From CAZIWX01 sp964543125 (lineage in GTDB: Bacteria; Fidelibacterota; UBA8477), in NCBI GenBank assembly GCA_964543125.1, contig CAZIWX010000007.1:1-46675 (forward strand): 46,675 bases of DNA. Reading direction: 5' to 3'. Below, piece by piece: positions 8,462-16,840 of the stretch (position 1 is its first letter; each line of letters begins with the position of its first letter). The notes beneath the pieces were generated by a model. The model did not search any database. It was not told the DNA's origin and saw only the letters and a list, made by a program, of their open reading frames with translations. The position numbers were made by a program, and so were the translations under genes.

Positions 8462-9188
8462 CTTCCTTATCCTCCAAACGTCTGATATATAGCTCAAATA
8501 AATCTTTGCGATGCTGTTTGGTGCGCTCCAGACGGCGTTCAAGCCGCCATTTTTCAATCTCGGCATGGTTCCCGGAAGTCAGGATTTCCGGTACCGGCAA
8601 ACCCCGGTAAATCGCAGGGCGGGTATACAACGGTGCATCCAATAATCCAAATGGAAAAGTATCTGAAATGACTGAATCACCATCACGGGTTGCCTCGGGT
8701 AGAAGGCGGACGATGGCATCGATCATCACAAAGGCCGCCAATTCACCACCGGAGAGGACATAATCACCAATGCTGAATTCTTCATCCACCAAGGCTTCAC
8801 GAGCACGCTCGTCAATACCTTTGTAGCGGCCACAGAGAAACACCAGGTGTTTCTTTTCTGAAAGCCGTTGGGCATCATCCTGAGCAAAAAGTTTGCCTTG
8901 CGGCGTGAGATAAATGGTGTGACGCTGTTGATCGCCATAAGTTGCCGAAAGTGCGTCGCAAGCTCGGAAAATAGGATCCGGTTTAAGCACCATTCCGGGA
9001 CCACCACCATAGGGTTCGTCATCGATATGACGATACCGGTCATCAGCATAATCCCGCAAATTCCAAACCTTCAGGTGGGCCAGATTTTGTTTGAATGCCC
9101 GCCCCACAATACCCATTTCGGCGAAGGTTTCCACGATCTCCGGAAAAGTCGAGATAACATCGATTTGCAGAGCAGTATCCGTCAGCAT
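8445..9188 (-). CDS. trmD: tRNA (guanine37-N1)-methyltransferase TrmD
   Basis: SAM-dependent enzyme that methylates G37 of tRNAs reading CNN and GG-type codons and so prevents +1 frameshifting. It is a trefoil-knot (SPOUT) protein: the conserved DEPYGGGPGMVLKP segment, the knot motif IGDYVLSGGELAA and the LCGRYKGIDERA segment are all present. The start at ATG 9188 (MLTDTALQIDV) gives 247 residues and forms a TAATG junction with the rimM stop. An upstream ATG at 9203 would add five residues and is less likely. Its position after rimM and before rplS is the conserved bacterial order. Confidence 0.97.
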   Translation of the reverse strand: MLTDTALQIDVISTFPEIVETFAEMGIVGRAFKQNLAHLKVWNLRDYADDRYRHIDDEPYGGGPGMVLKPDPIFRACDALSATYGDQQRHTIYLTPQGKLFAQDDAQRLSEKKHLVFLCGRYKGIDERAREALVDEEFSIGDYVLSGGELAAFVMIDAIVRLLPEATRDGDSVISDTFPFGLLDAPLYTRPAIYRGLPVPEILTSGNHAEIEKWRLERRLERTKQHRKDLFELYIRRLEDKEDEQSQ

Positions 9189-9703
9189 TAGCGCAGTTCC
9201 CAAGGGGTTATTTGTATTCGCTGCTGATCCAGATCAACTTCCTCGATCCATTGTTCCACAAACGGGAACAGGTATTCATGACCGGCATTGTCCAGTACTT
9301 CCAGAATATCCTGCTCAGCGTGGAGAATCACCTGCTTCACTTTTCCATAGTGAACACCGGTTGAATCGAAAACATCACAACCTTCCAAATCCGCCACGTG
9401 GTATTCAAATTCTTCCAGGGGTGGTAATTCGGATTCATTAGCCCAAAGTTCCGCGTTGCGCAAACTCTCCGCGGTTTCTCGATCCTTAATATCCTTGAAT
9501 AACAGGATAGCTTCGGTTGAAGTGCCCTGAACGCCCACAATCTCGTAAGATTGCCAACCCGATTCAATTTTGACAAAAAGCGTACTTAAATCACGCAGGT
9601 CTTCAAGCTCAATCCCATGCAGACTAACCTTCAAACCGCCCTTAATACCATGTGGCTTTCGAACAGTGGCCACGACCGTGCGCTCAATTTCCGACATGGT
9701 CAT
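9188..9703 (-). CDS. rimM: 16S rRNA processing/ribosome maturation protein RimM
   Basis: Assembly factor for the 30S head domain that binds ribosomal protein S19. 171 residues, the usual length. The N-terminal RimM barrel has the hallmark VRKPHGIKGGLKV (about 15-27); the C-terminal PRC-barrel has the LEGCDVFDSTGVHYGKVKQVI segment and ends with the family motif YLFPFVEQWIEEVDLDQQRI. An internal ATG at 9697 (MSEIERTV) is an alternative start, and neither has a strong ribosome binding site. It lies 18 bases after khpA and is joined to trmD by TAATG. Confidence 0.95.
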   Translation of the reverse strand: MTMSEIERTVVATVRKPHGIKGGLKVSLHGIELEDLRDLSTLFVKIESGWQSYEIVGVQGTSTEAILLFKDIKDRETAESLRNAELWANESELPPLEEFEYHVADLEGCDVFDSTGVHYGKVKQVILHAEQDILEVLDNAGHEYLFPFVEQWIEEVDLDQQRIQITPWELR

Positions 9704-9721
9704 TTCATATTTGGAATGGAG

Positions 9722-9955
9722 CTACTCCAGAATCTCGAGAATCGCCCGATTCGCCCCGGCCTTAGCCGATACGGCTGCTAACAATGTCCGGAAAGCTTTG
9801 GCCGTCCGGCCGGAGCGACCGATTACTTTACCAACATCGTCTTTTGCGACATGGAGCTCGAAAATCGTTACTCTTTCGCTGTCGACCTGATTGACCGTCA
9901 CATCTTCGGGATGATCCACCAGACTCTTTGCAACAAATTCAACGAATTCCTTCAT
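9722..9955 (-). CDS. khpA: KhpA-type KH-domain RNA-binding protein
   Basis: Small single-KH-domain protein of 77 residues, full length for KhpA (YlqC). The RNA-binding GxxG loop is in DVGKVIGRSGRTAKAFRTLL, with G46-R-S-G49. Family members bind many RNAs, often together with KhpB/Jag, and affect cell division and translation. The place between rpsP and rimM is the standard one for khpA in many phyla, which supports the call. Confidence 0.93.
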   Translation of the reverse strand: MKEFVEFVAKSLVDHPEDVTVNQVDSERVTIFELHVAKDDVGKVIGRSGRTAKAFRTLLAAVSAKAGANRAILEILE

Positions 9956-10017
9956 GGGTCTCCCCTTTTCGATTTGCTACCTGACTGAGCAGTTATACGG
10001 GTGCCAAATCAAAGGTT

Positions 10018-10653
10018 CTATTCTTTCTTTGATTCGGATTCTGCGGTTGGTTCTGGCTCTTTGGGAGTTTCGGCCGGTGCTTCCGCCGTTTCTACCGGCT
10101 GATCAGTCTCAACAGTTGCGGCAGACGCTTTTGTCTCTTCCACAACCGGTTCAGAGGCTTCAACGACTTCAACTTCCGAAGCTGCTGCTATTTCAGCGGC
10201 TTCCGGGATTGGTGATTTCACGGGCTCCTCGACCGGTGCGGCAGGCTCTTCGGTCTTAGTCTCAGCTTTCGGTTCAGCCTTGGTTTTTTTAGCACCTTGG
10301 GCTTTTTGAGCTTCAGCCTGCTTTTCGCGTTCCTGGCGAGCCATTTCCCACTTTTGCAGTTCTTTGTTCACGGTTGCCTCGTCGGCGTCCCGTGAGTACA
10401 ATTCATATTTTAAAGTCAATCCATGATGCCGCATCAAACTTTTGACCGTATCTGTCATGGACGCACCGTTATCCAACCAATTAAACAAGCGTGATTCATC
10501 GATCGTGACTTCCGCGGTTTGGGGGAGCGGATTATACCGTCCAATCACTTCAATAAAACGACCGTCACGCGGTGCTCTGGAATCGGCAACCACAATGCGA
10601 TAATAGGGGAGTTTTTTTCTACCCATGCGCATCAGACGAATTCGAACAGCCAA
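10018..10653 (-). CDS. rpsP: 30S ribosomal protein S16 with long C-terminal extension
   Basis: Small-subunit protein needed for 30S assembly. Residues 1-83 are a complete S16 core: MAVRIRLMRMGRKKLPYYRIVV-type start, PRDGRFIEVIGRYNP (29-43) and LFNWLDNGASMTDTV (56-70). Residues 84-115 form a charged, probably helical segment (KELQKWEMARQEREKQ). From about 116 to 211 the chain is low-complexity, rich in Ala, Glu, Pro, Thr and Lys, and should be disordered. At 211 residues it is about 2.5 times the E. coli protein. Extended S16 proteins are known in Bacteroidetes-related lineages, so this is consistent with the FCB placement. It follows ffh by 26 bases. Confidence 0.96.
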   Translation of the reverse strand: MAVRIRLMRMGRKKLPYYRIVVADSRAPRDGRFIEVIGRYNPLPQTAEVTIDESRLFNWLDNGASMTDTVKSLMRHHGLTLKYELYSRDADEATVNKELQKWEMARQEREKQAEAQKAQGAKKTKAEPKAETKTEEPAAPVEEPVKSPIPEAAEIAAASEVEVVEASEPVVEETKASAATVETDQPVETAEAPAETPKEPEPTAESESKKE

Positions 10654-10679
10654 ACAAAACCTCCATCCATAAAATAAGA

Positions 10680-12002
10680 TTACATTCCAAACGGCATATT
10701 TTTCAGAATTTGCCGTTTATTCATTTTCCCGAAGCGTTTCATCATTTTCTGCATGGTTTGAAACTGCTTCATTAATTGATTCACATCCATTACCGACGTT
10801 CCGGAGCCCTTTGCAATGCGCTTCCTGCGACTTCCATTTAAAACCCGGGGCCGACTACGCTCCAAAGGAGTCATAGAGTTAATCATCGCTTCAATGCGAG
10901 TCAACCTTTTTTCATCCAAGTTTACATCTTTAAGCCGGTTCATTCCAGGGATTAATGAGACCAAATCGGTTAAACTTCCCATGGAACGAATTTGCCTTAG
11001 TTGGCCCCGAAAATCTTCCAGATCAAAAGAACTTTTCCGAAGCTTTTTTTCCAGTTGCTCCGCCTTTTTCCGATCAAAATTTTCCTGGGCCTTTTCTACC
11101 AGTGAGACGACGTCGCCCATTCCCAGGATACGGCCGGACAGTCGTTCCGGATAGAAAACTTCCAGGGCCGAGACTTGCTCGCCCACACCAATAAATTTGA
11201 TGGGTTTGCCGGTAACAGCACGAATGGATAGCGCTGCGCCACCGCGGGCATCACCATCCAACTTGGTCAAAACAACGCCGTCGAATTGGATCGCCGTTAA
11301 AAAGGCTTTCGCCGCATTTACTGCATCCTGCCCCGTCATCCCATCCGCCACAAAGAGCGTTTCGCCGGGCTTTACAGCCGCTTTGACTGCTTTTACTTCG
11401 TCCATCATTTGGGTATCGACATGGAGCCGGCCCGCCGTATCGATAATCACCACGTCGGCGGGGTACCGAACTGATTCCCGTACTGCGCGCCGGGCAATGC
11501 CCACCACATCTTTTTGATTCATCTCCGCATATACCGGAAGATCAATCTGTTTACCCAAAACCTGCAATTGTTCAATGGCCGCGGGGCGATAGACATCACC
11601 CGCAACCAGTAAGGGGTGTCGGCCGTCTCGGGCTAATAAACGGCCGAGTTTTGCAACAAAAGTGGTCTTTCCACTTCCTTGAAGGCCCACAACCATGATC
11701 ACCGCCGGCGATCCGGAGAGGGTCATTGGTTGGGCATCACCTCCCAGTAACTGCGTTAGTTCCGCATCAATGATTTTGACAATTTGTTGACCTGGCGTAA
11801 CGGAACGGAGGACAGCTTCACCCAGGGCTTTTTCTTTAACGGAAGCAATAAAATCCCGAGTAACCTGATAGTTAACATCAGCTTCCAGCAGCGCTCGCCG
11901 GACTTCACGCATAGCTTCAGCGATATTCGTTTCCGTCAGGCGGCCACGGCCCCGTAAACGCTTCAGGACATCTTCTAAATTTTGACTTAACTGCTCTAAC
12001 AT
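10680..12002 (-). CDS. ffh: Signal recognition particle protein Ffh
   Basis: SRP54 GTPase that binds 4.5S/SRP RNA and delivers signal-peptide-bearing ribosomes to FtsY. 440 residues in N, G and M domains. G-domain motifs: G1 GLQGSGKTT (about 108-116), G3 DTAGRLHVD, G4 TKLDGDARGGAAL. The M domain has the SRP RNA-binding stretch RKRIAKGSGTSVMDVNQL and a methionine-rich C-terminus ending KNMPFGM. ATG at 12002 is preceded by a purine-rich GGAACGGGA. It is the first gene of the operon running to rplS. Confidence 0.98.
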   Translation of the reverse strand: MLEQLSQNLEDVLKRLRGRGRLTETNIAEAMREVRRALLEADVNYQVTRDFIASVKEKALGEAVLRSVTPGQQIVKIIDAELTQLLGGDAQPMTLSGSPAVIMVVGLQGSGKTTFVAKLGRLLARDGRHPLLVAGDVYRPAAIEQLQVLGKQIDLPVYAEMNQKDVVGIARRAVRESVRYPADVVIIDTAGRLHVDTQMMDEVKAVKAAVKPGETLFVADGMTGQDAVNAAKAFLTAIQFDGVVLTKLDGDARGGAALSIRAVTGKPIKFIGVGEQVSALEVFYPERLSGRILGMGDVVSLVEKAQENFDRKKAEQLEKKLRKSSFDLEDFRGQLRQIRSMGSLTDLVSLIPGMNRLKDVNLDEKRLTRIEAMINSMTPLERSRPRVLNGSRRKRIAKGSGTSVMDVNQLMKQFQTMQKMMKRFGKMNKRQILKNMPFGM

Positions 12003-12373
12003 TCCCGTTCCATTTTTGGCCGCGAAATGTATATGGCGCCCAACGGGAGCGCAAGGTTTTTAACCCGTGCAAATACCAGGAATATCATAGCTGTAGCGTA
12101 ACCATTTTTAGGGGTAAATGGTGTGGCTAACGGGACAAATATTACCGGTTGCTCCGCCCATCGCCGGAAAAAGCCGGATTGTTCGTAAAAGCTTGCTCAT
12201 GGCATATAGTTTGCAATTTGTAGCAACCTTATGTGGCTAAAATTCACCCAGATCAACCAGGCGTCTTTATTTCAGCTATTAAAGAAAATATCTAAAATTC
12301 ATAGTAATAGTTGAAGAAGCTAAACTGAAATCTATATTTTGGCCGTCAAATGATAAGTGGAGTAGTGGCAAAT
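12003..12373. promoter_or_regulatory. Divergent ffh / nqrA control region
   Basis: About 370 bases with no credible gene. A candidate nqr promoter is TTGAAG (12311-12316), 16-base spacer, TATATT (12333-12338). A weaker ffh promoter on the minus strand is TTGCGC (12049-12054), 17-base spacer, TACATT (12026-12031). A perfect 7-base inverted repeat ACCATTT (12101-12107) / AAATGGT (12116-12122) with an 8-base loop lies between them and could be an operator or hairpin. The word TGTGGCTAA occurs twice (near 12122 and 12233). No tRNA or other recognizable RNA was seen. Confidence 0.45.
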
Positions 12374-13723
12374 ATGGGACAATTCAAAGTTAAGCGGGGG
12401 TATGATATTCCCCTCGCTGGCGCTCCGGAACGTCTGCTTGTAAACGGCTCCCGGCCGAAACTCGCAGCAGTACAACCAGCGGATTTTCGTAACTTGCGTC
12501 CACAGATGCAGGTAGCGCCTGGCACTCAGGTCAAAGTCGGCACTGTTTTATTCACTGACAAAAAACAGCCTGCTATAAAATTCCTGGCTCCGGTTTCCGG
12601 AACGGTAAAAGATATCGTGCGAGGTGAACGACGACGAATTTTACGAGCTGAGATACAGGTAGCTTTGGCCGATGAATTTGAAGAATTTACAAAATTCACT
12701 GATGCACAAATTAAAGAATTAGATCGCGTGGTGATGCGCGACGCTATTCTGCTAGGCGGTTTATGGCCTGCCATTCGGCAAAGACCATTCTCCAATATTG
12801 CAGACCCGGACGCCACCCCCAAAGCGATTTTTATATCCGGTCTGAATACAGCGCCTTTGGCAGCGGATCCTAATTTTCTCCTCCAAGACCTGAAGGCTGA
12901 TTTCCAAACCGGAATCCACGCTCTCCAAAGACTCACCAATGGTAAAATTCATCTCACTACAGCGCCTGACCACCAGGACTGTTTCGAGGGTGTGGTTGGT
13001 GTCGAACGACATACCATCTCCGGTCCTCATCCGGCTGGTAATGTGAGTATCCAGATCTACTATATTGACCGTCTCCGGTCAGGTGAAATTGTCTGGTATA
13101 TCGATCCCTATGAAGTTGCCCGGATAGGTCAACTCCTGAAAACCGGCCGCTATCCCCATGAGACAATTATGGCGGTTTCCGGATCCGCAATTGATGAGCG
13201 CAAATATGTAAAAACATTTACAGGTGCGGCATTAGCGAGCTTTCTGCCGGAAAATCTCGATGATATTCAAAATCGAGTCATTTCCGGAGATGTGTTGAGT
13301 GGCACGGTGACAAATTATGAAGGCTACATTGGATATTATGACCACACGATTACGGTAATTCCGGAAGTTCAAGGGAAACGCCGGTTGGGATGGTTGAGTC
13401 CCGGCCTGAAGCTACCCAGTTTTAGCGGTACTTTTCTCTCCTCCTTTTTCAAGGGTAGAAAATTCGAGCAGAATACCGATCTCAATGGTGAGGAGCGGGC
13501 TTTTGTGTCCACCGGTAATTATGAAAAAGTTATGCCCATGGATATCCTGCCCGTACACCTGGCGAAAGCGATCCTGGTGGAAGATGTGGAATTGATGGAA
13601 AAATTGGGCCTTCTGGAGGTAGCTCCCGAAGATTTTGCCCTGTGCACTTACATCTGTCCCTCGAAAATCGAATTTGGCGAGATTATCGAACACGGCTTAA
13701 CACTGATTGAGAAGGAAGGTTAA
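12374..13723 (+). CDS. nqrA: Na+-translocating NADH:quinone reductase subunit A
   Basis: Peripheral cytoplasmic subunit of the sodium-pumping NADH:ubiquinone reductase. The start at ATG 12374 (MGQFKVKRGYDIPLAGAPE) gives 449 residues and matches the family N-terminus. An in-frame ATG at 12350 would add eight residues, but it would lie only about 12 bases past the proposed -10 box, while GGAG at 12359-12362 serves 12374. The C-terminal region (LCTYICPSKIEFGEIIEHGLTLIEKEG) is typical of NqrA. First gene of nqrABCDEF-apbE, separated from nqrB by three bases. Confidence 0.96.
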   Translation: MGQFKVKRGYDIPLAGAPERLLVNGSRPKLAAVQPADFRNLRPQMQVAPGTQVKVGTVLFTDKKQPAIKFLAPVSGTVKDIVRGERRRILRAEIQVALADEFEEFTKFTDAQIKELDRVVMRDAILLGGLWPAIRQRPFSNIADPDATPKAIFISGLNTAPLAADPNFLLQDLKADFQTGIHALQRLTNGKIHLTTAPDHQDCFEGVVGVERHTISGPHPAGNVSIQIYYIDRLRSGEIVWYIDPYEVARIGQLLKTGRYPHETIMAVSGSAIDERKYVKTFTGAALASFLPENLDDIQNRVISGDVLSGTVTNYEGYIGYYDHTITVIPEVQGKRRLGWLSPGLKLPSFSGTFLSSFFKGRKFEQNTDLNGEERAFVSTGNYEKVMPMDILPVHLAKAILVEDVELMEKLGLLEVAPEDFALCTYICPSKIEFGEIIEHGLTLIEKEG

Positions 13724-13726
13724 GCA

Positions 13727-14860
13727 ATGAGCATGGATAAACTTTTCACCAAGTTTGAAGAGCGCGTGTCCAAGGGTCCTTTCCGGCTAATGACACCCCT
13801 CATCGAAGCGACCCATGCATTTCTCCTGACACCGGGCAATTCAACCCGGCGCGGTCCGCATGTGCGTGATAACATTGATATGAAGCGCTACATGTTCATG
13901 GTTATCATCGCTTTAATTCCCGCCATTGTCATGGGTATGTACAATATCGGTCATGAGGCCGGGAAAAATGAACTCTGGCCGGCTTTATTAAAAGGTGCTC
14001 TGACGATGCTGCCGGCAGTGATTGTGTCTTATGCCGTTGGTGGTTTCTGGGAGTCTGTTTTTGCCCGGGTTCGCGGTCATGAAATCAATGAAGGTTTGTT
14101 GGTTACCGGTATACTCTTTCCCTTAACTCTACCCCCGACGATTCCCCTGTGGCAGGTAGCTATTGGTATCACATTTGGTATCGTAATTGGGAAAGAAATT
14201 TTTGGCGGTACCGGCATGAATCTATTGAATCCCGCCTTAACGGCCCGCGCCTTTTTATTCTTCACTTACCCGGGTAATATGTCTGGTGATGGTGTCTGGG
14301 CTGCGGTGGACGGATATTCAACCGCTACACCTCTGGCAACCGCGGCAGCCGCGCATGGAAATGCCGTTGATGCTTTGCACGCAACACATTATACACTCGG
14401 GAATATGTTCTCCGGATCCATTCCGGGAAGTATGGGTGAAACTTCAACTTTGGCAATATTAATTGGCGCCGTAATTCTCATATTGATGGGCATTGCCAGT
14501 TGGCGGATCATGTTGGCCACCGTGATCGGGGGATTTGGAATGGCGGCTTTGATTCATTTCCTGGCCGGAACGAACGCTACCGGAATGTTGTCACTGCCAC
14601 CAACTTATCACTTGGTGATGGGTGGATTCATGTTCGGGACCGTATTTATGACCACCGATCCGGTTTCGGCGGCCGGCACCGATACGGGGAAATGGATTTA
14701 TGGTATATTAATAGGTGTTATGGCTATTCTGATCCGGACGTTCAATCCCGCTTATCCGGAGGGAATGATGCTGGCCATCCTGTTCGGCAATGTGTTCTCT
14801 CCACTGATTGACCATTTTGTTGTGCAAGCTAATATCAGGAGGAGGCTGCGCCATGTATAG
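13727..14860 (+). CDS. nqrB: Na+-translocating NADH:quinone reductase subunit B
   Basis: Membrane subunit that carries covalently bound FMN and riboflavin and forms much of the sodium path. 377 residues with about ten membrane segments. The flavinylation site is visible as DGYSTATPLA: T201, in the STAT motif, is the expected FMN-phosphoester threonine, matching the threonine modified in Vibrio NqrB. GGTGMNLLNPALTARAFLFF and FMTTDPVSA are also family-typical. AAGGAAGG at the end of nqrA serves as ribosome binding site. The 3' end overlaps nqrC by eight bases. Confidence 0.97.
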   Translation: MSMDKLFTKFEERVSKGPFRLMTPLIEATHAFLLTPGNSTRRGPHVRDNIDMKRYMFMVIIALIPAIVMGMYNIGHEAGKNELWPALLKGALTMLPAVIVSYAVGGFWESVFARVRGHEINEGLLVTGILFPLTLPPTIPLWQVAIGITFGIVIGKEIFGGTGMNLLNPALTARAFLFFTYPGNMSGDGVWAAVDGYSTATPLATAAAAHGNAVDALHATHYTLGNMFSGSIPGSMGETSTLAILIGAVILILMGIASWRIMLATVIGGFGMAALIHFLAGTNATGMLSLPPTYHLVMGGFMFGTVFMTTDPVSAAGTDTGKWIYGILIGVMAILIRTFNPAYPEGMMLAILFGNVFSPLIDHFVVQANIRRRLRHV

Positions 14861-15578
14861 TAAAGGCTACATTCTGCGTTTCGCTGCCAGTGTAACGATT
14901 GTTTGTAGCGTCCTGCTGGCCTCAGCCGCAACTCTCCTGAAGCCCCGGCAGGAAGCAAATGTCGAACACGATATCAAAATGAATATTTTAAAAGCCGTCA
15001 AGCTGATCAATCCCAATGAGAAGCATGACAAAATGGCCATGCTGAAATTGTTCGATGAAAAAATGACCAGCATCGTGGTGGACACCGTTGGCAAAGTCAT
15101 TCCCGGCTTAAAGGCGGAGGATGTGAATCCGGAAGAAGAGCCGGATCATCTGCCGATTTACTTGTTGAAGGAAGGCGGTAAGGTGATCGCGTACTGCATC
15201 CCTATTGAGGGCCACGGGCTCTGGTCGACTATTAAAGGCTATCTGGCGCTGGAATCCGATTTGAACACTGTTCGCGGTATCACTTTCTATTCCCACGGAG
15301 AGACACCCGGCTTGGGTGGCGAAATCTCCAAGGAATGGTTCCAGGAAAACTTCGTTGGTAAGAAAATTCTGAATGAAACCGGTGATCTGGTTTCGATTAC
15401 AATTGTTAAAGGAAAATTGAGACCAGATGCTAAAAGCAAAGAGCATAAAGTGGACGGAATCAGCGGCGCTTCGCTAACCGGTAAGGGGGTTACTAATTTC
15501 CTGGGTGAAAATTTGAAACGCTATAACCCTTATTTCTCGAAACAACGTAATCAAGCTCGTAATGAGGTGATCTCATGA
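14853..15578 (+). CDS. nqrC: Na+-translocating NADH:quinone reductase subunit C (Ser at FMN attachment site)
   Basis: Periplasmic subunit, anchored by one N-terminal helix, that carries covalent FMN and passes electrons between NqrD/E and NqrB. The start at ATG 14853 (MYSKGYILRFAASV) gives 241 residues and has AGGAGGAGG eight bases upstream inside nqrB; the frame is open 15 codons further up but without family similarity. FMN-binding domain landmarks are PIEGHGLWSTIKGYLAL and TFYSHGETPGLGGEI. The flavinylation motif reads VDGISGASLTG, so the residue corresponding to the FMN-bound Thr of SGAT is Ser207. The stop overlaps nqrD by ATGA. Confidence 0.95.
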   Translation: MYSKGYILRFAASVTIVCSVLLASAATLLKPRQEANVEHDIKMNILKAVKLINPNEKHDKMAMLKLFDEKMTSIVVDTVGKVIPGLKAEDVNPEEEPDHLPIYLLKEGGKVIAYCIPIEGHGLWSTIKGYLALESDLNTVRGITFYSHGETPGLGGEISKEWFQENFVGKKILNETGDLVSITIVKGKLRPDAKSKEHKVDGISGASLTGKGVTNFLGENLKRYNPYFSKQRNQARNEVIS

Positions 15579-16201
15579 ACCTCCTCAGTGCAAAAAACAT
15601 GAAGTTTGTCAAAGACCCGCTGATGGACAACAATCCCATCTCCGTCCAGGTGCTGGGTATTTGTTCCGCTTTGGCAGTGACCGTACAGATGCAAACCGCC
15701 CTGGTCATGGCTTTGGCCGTTACCATCGTTACCGCATTTTCAAATTTAGCGATCTCGCTGCTAAGAAATAAAATTCCGTCCCAGATTCGGATCATTGTGG
15801 AACTAGCCATTATCGCCTCGCTGGTAATCCTGGTAGATCAGGTGCTGAAAGCCTTCCTGTTTGACATCAGTAAACAGCTCAGCGTTTTCGTAGGATTAAT
15901 CATTACCAACTGCATTGTTTTGGGGCGCGCGGAAGCTTTTGCTCTCCAACAGAAGCCCTGGCCGTCCTTTTTAGACGGCATCGGCAACGGCTTTGGATAT
16001 AGTATGTTTTTACTCACGGTATCATTCGGCCGGGAGTTGTTGGGCAGTGGTACCCTGTTCGGTTTTCATATCATACCCGCAAGTTTTTATGCCGCGGGGT
16101 ATCAAAATATGGGTTTGATGGTGTTGGCGCCGGGGGCCTTCATCCTGCTGGGGTTGCTGATCTGGGTACAACGTACCGTGACGGGCACATTCAGCGAATA
16201 A
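15575..16201 (+). CDS. nqrD: Na+-translocating NADH:quinone reductase subunit D
   Basis: Six-helix membrane subunit, 208 residues. With NqrE it forms an inverted pair that holds an intramembrane iron or iron-sulfur centre. The two iron-ligand cysteines are present: C30 in VLGICSALA and C113 in ITNCIVLGRAEAFA, each in the half-helix motif shared by the NqrD/NqrE/RnfA/RnfE family. Coupled to nqrC by an ATGA overlap and followed by nqrE after 19 bases. Confidence 0.97.
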   Translation: MNLLSAKNMKFVKDPLMDNNPISVQVLGICSALAVTVQMQTALVMALAVTIVTAFSNLAISLLRNKIPSQIRIIVELAIIASLVILVDQVLKAFLFDISKQLSVFVGLIITNCIVLGRAEAFALQQKPWPSFLDGIGNGFGYSMFLLTVSFGRELLGSGTLFGFHIIPASFYAAGYQNMGLMVLAPGAFILLGLLIWVQRTVTGTFSE

Positions 16202-16220
16202 GGCGAAGGGAGGTATATCA

Positions 16221-16829
16221 ATGGAACATCTGATTAGTTTATTTGTAAAGTCCGTCTTTGTCGAAAACATCCTCCTGGCGTTTTTCCTGGGAATGTGCTC
16301 CTTCCTGGCGGTCTCAAAGCGCGTTGAAACAGCCATTGGGTTGGGTTTCGCGGTGATTTTTGTACAAACTATCACCGTTCCCACCAACTGGGCAATTCAC
16401 CATTTCCTGCTAGCTCCGGGCGCGCTGGAGTGGGCTGGCTTACCGGGTGTGGATCTCAGTTTTCTGGGTTTTATTTCCTATATCGCCGTAATCGCCGCCA
16501 TGGTGCAGTTGGTAGAGATGGTGCTGGATAAATACAGCCCTTCATTATATGCCGCGCTGGGAATCTTCCTGCCTCTGATCGCCGTCAACTGTGCGATCCT
16601 TGGTGGGTCACTATTCATGGTGGAGCGTGAATATAATTTCAGTGAATCAATGGTATTCGGACTCGGTTCGGGAACGGGCTGGGCTTTGGCAATTATCGCT
16701 ATGTCTGCCATTCGCGAAAAGCTGCGCTACTCCAATATCCCACAAGGATTGCGCGGTTTGGGAATTACCATGTTAATCACCGGCCTCATGGCAATCGCTT
16801 TCATGAGTTTCTCCGGTATTAATCTGTAA
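16221..16829 (+). CDS. nqrE: Na+-translocating NADH:quinone reductase subunit E
   Basis: Six-helix membrane partner of NqrD, 202 residues. Iron-ligand cysteines C26 (FFLGMCSFLAVSKRVETA) and C124 (AVNCAILGGSLFM) are both present. GGGAGG lies about eight bases before the ATG. Sits between nqrD and nqrF in the standard order. Confidence 0.97.
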   Translation: MEHLISLFVKSVFVENILLAFFLGMCSFLAVSKRVETAIGLGFAVIFVQTITVPTNWAIHHFLLAPGALEWAGLPGVDLSFLGFISYIAVIAAMVQLVEMVLDKYSPSLYAALGIFLPLIAVNCAILGGSLFMVEREYNFSESMVFGLGSGTGWALAIIAMSAIREKLRYSNIPQGLRGLGITMLITGLMAIAFMSFSGINL

Positions 16830-16840
16830 AGGGATGACGC

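Noticed and set aside
12350..12373. Upstream ATG for nqrA at 12350
   Set aside because: No ribosome binding site, too close to the proposed -10 box, and NqrA proteins begin at the MxxFKVKRGYDIPLAG position.
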